From positions 1-14,245 of the forward strand of contig JAHCKU010000041.1 of NCBI GenBank assembly GCA_026125625.1: a DNA stretch of 14,245 nt. The letters run 5' to 3'. The position numbers and the translations under genes are program-made. Positions within the stretch are counted from its first letter, which is position 1, and every line of letters begins with the position of its first letter. Shown here piece after piece: positions 1 to 5,250 of the stretch. This DNA is from Burkholderiales bacterium. GTDB lineage: Bacteria > Pseudomonadota > Gammaproteobacteria > Burkholderiales > SHXO01. The notes under the pieces are model-generated. The model was not told the origin of the DNA, ran no database searches, and worked only from the letters and a program-made list of their open reading frames with translations.

Positions 1-560
1 CGACCATCCAGCGCTATCTCAACTTCTGGTTCACTTCCTCGCTCGACCTGTTCGGTTCGGAAGTCTCGTCCAATGCCGCCGGCTCCTTTGCCGCCGGCAT
101 CAAGGGAAGGCCGGACGAGGGTCAGTACGAGGACCACGTGTGCCGCGACACGGTGTACGAGCTGGAAACGCCGCAAGGCACGGAGCGCGTCGCGCTGCGC
201 AACGCCATGAACGAAGTCATGCGCATGTCCTACGTGAAGGACTGCGAGATCGGCGTCAAACGCTGGAACATGCAGATCCAGCGCGCGGGCCACGACTTTC
301 GCCTGGCACTGCCGAGCATGCGCTTCCGCCGCGGCATCGGCGCCTGGGCCGACATGCCAGTCGATCCGCAGGGATGCAGCATCGAGCGTGCGGAGTACCA
401 GCAACGCCTGAGCGAGTGGCTGCCGACGGAGGCCGACCGTGCCTTCGTGCGCAGCCTGATGCAGCGGGTGGTCGAGCCCGGGAAGATGGCAGGCTGGATC
501 GCGCCGCCCGATCGCGGCATCAACAGCCTGCCGGTCGATTACGAGTACGTAAAGTTATAG
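1..560 (+). CDS. boxB: Benzoyl-CoA 2,3-epoxidase subunit BoxB, C-terminal part (5' truncated by window edge)
   Basis: The reading frame is open from base 3 and ends at TAG 558-560, giving the last 185 residues of a protein that is about 470 residues in the family. BoxB is the di-iron oxygenase component that, with the reductase BoxA, epoxidises benzoyl-CoA in the aerobic (box) benzoate pathway in the cytoplasm. I recognise the family from NFWFTSSLDLFGSEVSSNAA near the start of the visible part, the MSYVKDCEIGVKRWN segment, and the C-terminal run WIAPPDRGINSLPVDYEYVKL-like ending. Most of the iron-binding helical bundle lies upstream of the window, so ligands cannot be fully checked. Other box genes (boxA, boxC, the ligase) would be expected upstream; none lies downstream. 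The stop codon directly abuts the stop codon of the convergent SDR gene, with no bases between. Confidence 0.9.
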   Translation, partial: TIQRYLNFWFTSSLDLFGSEVSSNAAGSFAAGIKGRPDEGQYEDHVCRDTVYELETPQGTERVALRNAMNEVMRMSYVKDCEIGVKRWNMQIQRAGHDFRLALPSMRFRRGIGAWADMPVDPQGCSIERAEYQQRLSEWLPTEADRAFVRSLMQRVVEPGKMAGWIAPPDRGINSLPVDYEYVKL

Positions 561-1475
561 CTAGGGTCGGTGCAAACGCTTGTAGTACCCACCCTCGATC
601 TCTTCCAGGATCGGCGGGCCCTTGGGCTTCCAGCCCAGCTCGGAACGGGAACGCCTGGCGCGCACCCGGCTGTTGGAAGCAAACGATGAATGGGCCTTGG
701 GCCCCAGCGCGGCTTCGGCCTCCTCGGGTGACCAGTTGCGCGTTCTGCCTTCGAACCCGAGCATGCGGCTGATGGCGGCCGCGACGTTCTTCAGCTGCTC
801 CTCGCCGTTTTCCGCGTAGTACAAGGCGCCCGCCGGTGCCTTCGCCAGCGCCAGGACGTACAGCTCGACGACGTCGTCGATATACACGTTGGCCCAATAG
901 TTCTCGCCGCGGCCGATGTGCAACCCGATGCCGGCTTTCTTGGCATTCTCGATCAGCGCCGGCACCTGTGCGCTTTCCTTGCGCACGCCATGGCCACCGC
1001 CGTAGATCATCGTGGGACGGATGACCACTGCGCGCACTTCCTGCTTCGCGCAATCGAACACCACCTGGTCGATCGCCGCGCGCGGACCCATGCGCGGGAA
1101 GCTCGGCGTGAACGTGGAATACTCGTCGTAGATGGTATCGACGGCTTCGCCCCTGGCGTCGGTGGCGACGATACCGGAGCCGCTGGTATGCAGGAACGGC
1201 TTGCCCGAGCCGCGGACCGCGGAAGCGATGGCATCGACCACGCCGGGATGATTGGCCTCCGCGGTGTCGATCACCGCTTCTGCCTCTTGCGCAGCACGCG
1301 CGATGGTTTCTGCATCGTCCAAAGTGCCGAGCACGGTTTTCATGCCGCGCCCCTGCAACGCCTTCGCGCCATCCTCGCTGCGCACCAGACCGGTCACCGC
1401 ATGACCCTCGGCAACGAGCCGCGCACCTACCGAGCCGCCGATATAGCCGGTCGCGCCTGTCAGGAATATCTTCAT
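561..1475 (-). CDS. NAD(P)-binding atypical SDR / NAD-dependent epimerase-like protein
   Basis: The 304-residue product has a Rossmann fold opening with TGATGYIGG (residues 6-14), the dinucleotide-binding glycine motif of extended and atypical short-chain dehydrogenases. Further family marks are HTSGSG (96-101), RPTMIYGGG (153-161), VYIDDVV (197-203) and LGWKPK (280-285). The usual catalytic YxxxK is not visible where it should follow the Ser/Thr strand; that region reads RMGPRAAIDQVVF (128-140). The protein may therefore bind NAD(P) without classical dehydrogenase chemistry. The substrate cannot be read from sequence. I chose the ATG at 1473-1475 because the glycine motif follows at once and a purine-rich AAGGGG site lies about 5 bases upstream. 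An in-frame GTG at 1503-1505 would add ten poorly conserved residues. The gene is convergent with boxB, and 119 bp separate it from the ABC ATPase gene upstream on the same strand. Confidence 0.85.
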   Translation of the reverse strand: MKIFLTGATGYIGGSVGARLVAEGHAVTGLVRSEDGAKALQGRGMKTVLGTLDDAETIARAAQEAEAVIDTAEANHPGVVDAIASAVRGSGKPFLHTSGSGIVATDARGEAVDTIYDEYSTFTPSFPRMGPRAAIDQVVFDCAKQEVRAVVIRPTMIYGGGHGVRKESAQVPALIENAKKAGIGLHIGRGENYWANVYIDDVVELYVLALAKAPAGALYYAENGEEQLKNVAAAISRMLGFEGRTRNWSPEEAEAALGPKAHSSFASNSRVRARRSRSELGWKPKGPPILEEIEGGYYKRLHRP

Positions 1476-1506
1476 CTCCACCCCTTCCCCGTTTGTCGAC
1501 GTCACG

Positions 1507-1512
1507 ATTCTA
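1507..1512 (-). promoter_or_regulatory. Candidate -10 box (TAGAAT) for the SDR gene
   Basis: On the minus strand TAGAAT lies about 30 bases upstream of the chosen ATG and would give a short leader carrying the AAGGGG ribosome site. No convincing -35 hexamer lies 16-18 bases further upstream, so this is weak. Confidence 0.22.
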
Positions 1513-1594
1513 CAACTGCTCCGAATCGCGGCGTGCGTGGACGGGCAGCCCGCGTCGACGGAGATCGCCCACAGCGATGTGGCGCTCGACAGCT

Positions 1595-2263
1595 TCAGAC
1601 TGCCGCACGCAGTCCGTCCGCGCTCAGCACGAGGACACGATCGGCGCTGGCCGCTGCGTGATGCGAATGCGTGACCAGTATGCCTGCCGAGTCGCGCTGC
1701 TTGATCTGATCGCGCAGCAGCGCCAGCACCTGATCGGCGCTGTCCGAATCGAGATTGCCGGTGGGTTCGTCCGCCAGCACCAGCTTCGGCTCATGCACCA
1801 GCGCACGTGCAATGGCCACGCGCTGCAGCTCTCCGCCTGAGAGCTCCCGCGGCGCGCTCGACGCGCGCGCCTCGAGTCCGACCGACGCGAGCATGGCACG
1901 CGTGCGTTCCGACACGGTCGTCGCATCGATACCCAGCAGCTGCAGCGGCAAGGCGACGTTCTGCTCCACACTCAGATAGGGCAGCACGTGAAACGCCTGG
2001 AACACGAACCCCATCTTCTCGCGACGCAGGCGCGTGAGCACATCGTCGGACAGTCCGGCCAATGGCTGGCCGTCGAGCACGATCTCGCCCTCGTCGGGGA
2101 AGTCGAGACCGGCAATGAGGTTGAGCAGCGTCGACTTGCCCACGCCGGACTCGCCCATGATCGCGACGTACTGCCCCGCGTCGAGATCGAGCGTTATCCC
2201 GTGCAGCACGACACGACGGCGCGCGCCCTCGTAGGATTTGGCGAGATTGCGAATCTTGAGCAC
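1595..2263 (-). CDS. ABC transporter ATP-binding protein, LolD/YbbA (MacB-type) family, orphan
   Basis: The 222-residue protein is a complete single ABC nucleotide-binding domain. It shows Walker A GESGVGKST (37-45), Q-loop FVFQAFHVLPYLSVEQNV with Gln89, signature LSGGELQRVAIARAL (141-155), Walker B LVLADEPTGNLD (161-172, Glu166) and switch His199. The long FQxFHLLPxLTxxENV-like Q-loop segment and short length are typical of ATPases that pair with FtsX-type permeases (LolCDE, MacB, YbbAP), which extrude lipoproteins or hydrophobic molecules. No FtsX-like membrane protein is encoded on either side in this window, so its partner is elsewhere or missing. The start is GTG (2261-2263), because the conserved MLKIRNLAKSY begins there and no in-frame ATG precedes it. 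No Shine-Dalgarno site is visible, which may fit a leaderless transcript. Confidence 0.9.
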   Translation of the reverse strand: MLKIRNLAKSYEGARRRVVLHGITLDLDAGQYVAIMGESGVGKSTLLNLIAGLDFPDEGEIVLDGQPLAGLSDDVLTRLRREKMGFVFQAFHVLPYLSVEQNVALPLQLLGIDATTVSERTRAMLASVGLEARASSAPRELSGGELQRVAIARALVHEPKLVLADEPTGNLDSDSADQVLALLRDQIKQRDSAGILVTHSHHAAASADRVLVLSADGLRAAV

Positions 2264-2269
2264 CGGGCG

Positions 2270-2278
2270 ATCATAGCA
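2270..2278 (-). promoter_or_regulatory. Candidate extended -10 promoter for the ABC ATPase gene
   Basis: The minus strand reads TGCTATGAT, a TGn extended -10 followed by a five-of-six match to TATAAT. Transcription would start about 7 bases downstream, at or next to the GTG codon at 2263, so the mRNA would be nearly leaderless. This agrees with the absence of a ribosome site. There is no clear -35; extended -10 promoters can do without one. Not tested. Confidence 0.35.
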
Positions 2279-2307
2279 AGCGGCTGATCACAGCGATTAT
2301 CTCAACT

Positions 2308-2348
2308 GGTGTCATGTCGAGCGCAGCAGGCGGCCTTGCTGCACCACC
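2308..2348. repeat. 41-bp partial copy of the palindromic repeat (left arm)
   Basis: The 20 bases GGTGTCATGTCGAGCGCAGC at 2308-2327 recur without mismatch at 2349-2368, giving a 41-bp period. The rest of the unit (2328-2348) contains a small hairpin, GCAGCA against TGCTGC. It looks like a truncated extra copy of the arm of the adjacent palindromic element. Confidence 0.7.
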
Positions 2349-2452
2349 GGTGTCATGTCGAGCGCAGCGAGACATCTTGCTGTTGCGTTGTTCCTCGGAG
2401 GAGCCGGCAAAGCGAAAAGCAGGATCCCTCGGCTTCGCCTCGGGATGACACC
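2349..2452. repeat. ~104-bp imperfect palindromic intergenic element (GTCATCCCGAG family, MITE/REP-like)
   Basis: The left end reads GGTGTCATGTCGAG and the right end, read on the minus strand, GGTGTCATCCCGAG. The resemblance continues inward: GACATCTTGCT on the left against GGGATCCTGCT on the right, then through an AT-richer stretch to the apex CCTCGGAGG at 2393-2401. The whole element can fold as one long interrupted hairpin. It encodes nothing and lies in the divergent upstream region between the ABC ATPase and the DNA glycosylase genes. Similar GTCATCCCGAGC...GAGGGATCTTGC sequences are scattered between genes in many high-GC proteobacteria. No transposase or clear target-site duplication is seen, so mobility is inference. 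Confidence 0.65.
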
Positions 2453-2547
2453 AAGGGATGCATAGGCCCGACACACCAAGGGATGCGTAGGCTCGACACA
2501 CCAAGGGATGCGTAGGCCCGGCACACCAAGGGACGTGAAGATCCGGG
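2448..2547. repeat. Tandem array of 25-bp units (three good copies plus one degenerate)
   Basis: Units of the form ACACCAAGGGATGCRTAGGC plus five bases lie at 2448-2472, 2473-2497 and 2498-2522. They differ by one to three bases. A fourth, decayed unit lies at 2523-2547. The first unit overlaps the right end of the palindromic element. CGGGATGACACC occurs at both borders (2441-2452 and 2544-2555). The period of 25 is not a multiple of three, and the open frames through the array are not genes. The remaining 2556-2660 before the glycosylase start shows nothing I can identify. Confidence 0.85.
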
Positions 2548-2660
2548 ATGACACCGACGGGAGAGCCGCACCATCCCACCCGAGTCACCATGGATTTGAC
2601 ACCGGCCCGCCAGATGGCCGACCCTTGATCAGACTCGAACGCCTGCCATTGCTGCATCCC

Positions 2661-3551
2661 ATGCCCGAACTGCCCGACGTCGTCGTCTACGTGGAAAGCC
2701 TGGAACAGCGGGTCAAGGGCCATGTGCTGCGCAGCGTGCGGCTGCTCAATCCGTTCATCCTGCGCACGGCCGTACCGCCTGTTTCCGCTATCGAGGGCAA
2801 GGTGGTGCTCGGCCTGCGTCGCCTCGGCAAACGAATCGTGTTCGAATTCGGAGACGAGCTGTTCCTGGTCATCCATCTGATGATCGCCGGGCGGCTGCGC
2901 TGGTTCGCCAGCGGCGAGAAGGTGAAACCGCCGGGGCGGATTTCCCTGGCCTTGCTGGAGTTCGACAACGGCACGCTGGTGCTCACCGAAGCCGGCACCC
3001 GGCGCATGGCTTCGATCCACCTCGTGCAGGGCCAGCACGGGCTCGACGCACTGCACGTGGCCGGCCTCGAAGTGCTGGAAGCGGATCTCGCCGTCTTCGC
3101 CGAGCGCCTGCGATCGTCGAATCACACGCTCAAGCGTGCGCTGACCAACCCGCAGCTGTTCAGCGGCATCGGCAACGCCTACTCCGACGAGATCCTGCAT
3201 CGCGCCCGGCTCTCGCCGATCGCGATGACGCAGAAGCTGAACGATGCGGATGTCGAGCGGCTATACCATGCCACACGCGATTGCCTGCGCGAATGGACGC
3301 AGCGCCTGCGCACGCAGGCTGGCGACAGGTTCCCCGAGAAGGTCACCGCCTTCCGCGAGGAGATGGCGGTGCACGGCAAGTTCGGCCAGCCCTGTCCGGT
3401 CTGCGCAGCGCCTGTGCAGCGCATCGTCAGCGGCGACCACGAGACCAACTACTGCCCGCGCTGCCAGACCGGCGGCAAGGTGCTCGCCGATCGTGCCCTG
3501 TCGAAACTGCTGAAGAAGAGCTGGCCGCGGTCGATCGACGATCTTGATTAG
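2661..3551 (+). CDS. Fpg/Nei-family DNA glycosylase (formamidopyrimidine-DNA glycosylase-like)
   Basis: This 296-residue base-excision-repair enzyme would remove oxidised bases and cut the abasic site. It starts MPELPD, so after Met removal Pro is the N-terminal catalytic nucleophile and Glu3 the general acid. RRLGKRIVFEF carries the expected beta-hairpin Lys57. FSGIGNAYSDEIL (167-179) is the helix-two-turn-helix DNA-binding signature with Asn172. A zinc finger is formed by Cys245, Cys248, Cys265 and Cys268 with the usual 16-residue gap. The finger arginine that contacts DNA in E. coli Fpg is replaced by His260 (SGDHETNYCPRCQTGG), and the fifth residue of mature Fpg, normally Glu, is Asp. These traits place it in a divergent branch, so I give no symbol. 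The start is fixed by the need for Pro2-Glu3, although no good ribosome site precedes it. The last 4 bases overlap the end of modE. Confidence 0.9.
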   Translation: MPELPDVVVYVESLEQRVKGHVLRSVRLLNPFILRTAVPPVSAIEGKVVLGLRRLGKRIVFEFGDELFLVIHLMIAGRLRWFASGEKVKPPGRISLALLEFDNGTLVLTEAGTRRMASIHLVQGQHGLDALHVAGLEVLEADLAVFAERLRSSNHTLKRALTNPQLFSGIGNAYSDEILHRARLSPIAMTQKLNDADVERLYHATRDCLREWTQRLRTQAGDRFPEKVTAFREEMAVHGKFGQPCPVCAAPVQRIVSGDHETNYCPRCQTGGKVLADRALSKLLKKSWPRSIDDLD

Positions 3552-4366
3552 TCGAACGACGTAAGGATCACGCTGGAAGCCGGAAATGCCGCAGTGACCT
3601 TCGCTCCGACTTTCAGCCCCATGGTCGCCAGGGATGCAGTGGTCACGATCGCGGTGACATGTCGCACGCGCGACAACGGCACGTCCACCACGACCTCGGC
3701 GTTCACCGTCCCTTTGTTGATGCGACTGACGACGCCGTCCATGTAGTTGGTGTCGGTGATGCGCTCGTCGCGTTCCGTCATCAGGAACACCGCCGGCGCC
3801 TTGACCAGCGCGATGACTTCCCGGCCGACGGCGAGGTTCAGGCGATCGACCGACTCGCTGGTCACCTGGGCTTCGATCTCGTCGGCTTCGTTCAACGACA
3901 CGAAGACCTGGGCGTTGACGGGACCCGCGACGATGCGAGACACGGAACCGACGAACTGATTGCGTGCGCTGGAGCGCAAGGTGACCCGCCGCAGCATGCG
4001 CTGGAAGGCGGCCTTGTCGGTGTCGGGAACGGCGGCCGCCTCGTCGTACAACCGGTCCATGGCCGACTGATACTCACCCTCGAGGGCACGAAACATGGCG
4101 ATCAGCTTGCGGCCGTAGTCGGTAAGCCGGGTGCCGCCTCCACCTGCTCCGCCGACGCTGCGCTCGATCACCGGCTGGTCGGCGAGGTTGTTCAACTCTT
4201 CCAGCGCATCCCACGCGGCCTTGTAGGAAAGCGGGAGGGCCTTGGCGGCCTTGGAGATCGAGCCGTGCTTCTCGATCGCCTCGAGCAGGCGGATGCGCGT
4301 TCCGCCCAGCAGAGCGCCGAACTCCGTTTCCAGCTCCAGATGTGCCCTCAGCTTGCGCCTGGCCAT
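3548..4366 (-). CDS. modE: ModE-type molybdate-responsive transcriptional regulator
   Basis: This 272-residue protein has the full ModE layout. A LysR-like winged helix-turn-helix (about 20-92) shows GSISKAAKALPLSYKAAWDA and the Gly-rich wing GGAGGGGTRLTDYG. A linker is followed by two Mop/TOBE domains (about 133-198 and 207-270), marked by SARNQFVGSVSRIVAGPVNA and DGVVSRINKGTVNAEV. In E. coli, molybdate binding to the dimeric Mop domains makes ModE a repressor of modABC and an activator of some molybdoenzyme genes. I chose ATG 4364-4366 (MARRKLRAHL). The in-frame ATG at 4382-4384 would add six residues and place the start codon at the edge of the ModE palindrome. No strong ribosome site precedes either. 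The gene is divergent from modG and convergent with the glycosylase gene (4-bp overlap). A ModE palindrome just upstream suggests autorepression. Confidence 0.93.
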   Translation of the reverse strand: MARRKLRAHLELETEFGALLGGTRIRLLEAIEKHGSISKAAKALPLSYKAAWDALEELNNLADQPVIERSVGGAGGGGTRLTDYGRKLIAMFRALEGEYQSAMDRLYDEAAAVPDTDKAAFQRMLRRVTLRSSARNQFVGSVSRIVAGPVNAQVFVSLNEADEIEAQVTSESVDRLNLAVGREVIALVKAPAVFLMTERDERITDTNYMDGVVSRINKGTVNAEVVVDVPLSRVRHVTAIVTTASLATMGLKVGAKVTAAFPASSVILTSFD

Positions 4367-4383
4367 GAAAAAGCAACCGTGCA

Positions 4384-4411
4384 TACGCTATATAAGTAAA
4401 TATACAACGTA
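4384..4411. promoter_or_regulatory. ModE box (molybdate operator) between modE and modG
   Basis: The plus strand reads TACGCTATATA, six bases AGTAAA, then TATACAACGTA. The two 11-base arms are inverted copies with two mismatches. CGCTATATA-N6-TATACAACG agrees closely with the known ModE operator form CGnTATATA-N6-TATATAnCG. It lies 17 bp upstream of the modE ATG and overlaps minus-strand -10-like hexamers (TATATA at 4389-4394). Bound ModE would therefore block modE transcription. Whether it also controls modG, about 170 bp away on the other side, cannot be told from sequence. Confidence 0.8.
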
Positions 4412-4584
4412 CGCCGCAAGTGATTCAGGGAACACGGATCAGTAGACGCTATGGTGGAAAGTAGTCAGCGCTCGCGGCCAGAATGATCGTATCTCTCGAA
4501 CGAGGGTCGAAGCTTCCTTCTACGACGCGGCAAACCGGGGCATCACTCGCCGCCTGATTTATTCTTCATTTCCAAGGAGCGAGC

Positions 4585-5010
4585 ATGAAAATCAGCACCC
4601 GCAACAAACTCGAAGGCACCATCTCGGCCGTCAACAACGGCCCGGTCAGCACCGAGATCACCATCGACCTGGCTGGCGGCGACAAGCTGATCGCTGTGGT
4701 CACCAGCGAAAGCGCGAGGAGTCTGGGCCTGACGAAAGGCAAAAAAGCCGTGGGCCTGATCAAGGCGCCGCTGGTTGCGTTGCTGACGGATGCAGGCGGA
4801 TACAAGTTCAGCGCCCGTAACCAGCTGACGGGCGTGGTCACGAAGGTGAACAAGGGCGCGGTCAACAGCGAAGTGAGCCTGCGCCTCAAGGGCGGCAGCG
4901 AGGTTTATGCGATCGTCACCAACGAGGCCGTCACCGAGTTGAATCTGGCTGCCAACACGCCGGCGACGGCCCTGATCAAGGCCAGCCATGTGATCGTGGG
5001 CGTCCAGTAA
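4585..5010 (+). CDS. modG: ModG-type molybdate-binding protein with two Mop (molbindin) domains
   Basis: The 141-residue protein consists of two tandem Mop domains. The first (about 2-68) opens STRNKLEGTISAVNNGPVST; the second (about 74-140) opens SARNQLTGVVTKVNKGAVNS. Length and arrangement match the di-Mop cytoplasmic molbindin ModG of Azotobacter (about 142 residues), whose trimers bind several molybdate ions. The likely role is molybdate buffering or storage for molybdenum-cofactor synthesis. The start is well set: AAGGAG at 4574-4579 lies 5 bases before the ATG. No signal peptide is present. It is transcribed away from modE and is convergent with wrbA across a repeat array. In the 173 bp between the ModE box and this start (4412-4584) I see only the ribosome site and no clear promoter. 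Its Mop units resemble those of the neighbouring ModE (shared SARNQ and NKGxVNxEV). Confidence 0.92.
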   Translation: MKISTRNKLEGTISAVNNGPVSTEITIDLAGGDKLIAVVTSESARSLGLTKGKKAVGLIKAPLVALLTDAGGYKFSARNQLTGVVTKVNKGAVNSEVSLRLKGGSEVYAIVTNEAVTELNLAANTPATALIKASHVIVGVQ

Positions 5011-5090
5011 GACTGGCCGTTGATCAGTGAATGATCGAGGAATGGGCTGGCACGGCCGGCTCGTTCCAGGCTAGCCAATCCTCACGTCAG

Positions 5091-5124
5091 AGCAAGATCC
5101 CTCGCATTCGCTCGGGATGACCCC
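5091..5124. repeat. Half copy of the GTCATCCCGAGC palindromic repeat
   Basis: Read on the minus strand it gives GGGGTCATCCCGAGCGAAT followed by GCGAGGGATCTTGCT. This is one arm of the same family as the element at 2349-2452, whose right arm on the plus strand also runs AGCAGGATCCCTCG...CGGGATGACACC. The opposite arm is missing here, and the copy leads straight into a tandem array. It lies downstream of modG. Confidence 0.7.
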
Positions 5125-5245
5125 GAGGTTTATGCTCGGGATGACCCCGAGGTTTATGCTCGGGTTGGCGCCGAGGTTATGCTCGGGGTGACCTCGAGGT
5201 TATGCTCGGGGGGCGCCGAAGTCATACTCGGGCTGACACCGATCC
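5110..5245. repeat. Tandem array of 22-24 bp units (five copies plus a degenerate end)
   Basis: Units such as GCTCGGGATGACCCCGAGGT plus TTAT start at 5110, 5134, 5158, 5181 and 5204, and a decayed unit occupies 5226-5245. The first two are identical (24 bp), the next two are 23 bp and the fifth 22 bp. Homogeneity is therefore lost from left to right. Each unit holds the small inverted repeat CTCGG...CCGAG. The array ends CGGGCTGACACCGA, close to the end of the array near 2544. It fills the gap between the convergent modG and wrbA and stops 5 bp before the wrbA stop codon, so it will be transcribed into the wrbA 3' end. Confidence 0.85.
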
Positions 5246-5250
5246 TCGCC

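Noticed and set aside
918..1661. 247-codon plus-strand frame opposite the SDR gene
   Set aside because: It is antisense to a well-marked Rossmann protein and resembles no known family.
2448..2547. CRISPR array
   Set aside because: Units are directly adjacent with no unique spacers, and no cas gene is near. The same holds for 5110-5245.
2508..2660. Upstream extension of the glycosylase gene
   Set aside because: It would translate repeat DNA and bury the N-terminal proline needed for catalysis.
2271..3200. 309-codon minus-strand frame through the repeat region and opposite the glycosylase
   Set aside because: Part is translated tandem repeat and part is antisense to the glycosylase catalytic region.
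5011..5090. Terminator for modG
   Set aside because: GC-rich partial dyads such as GGCCGGC are present, but there is no clear stem with a T-tract.
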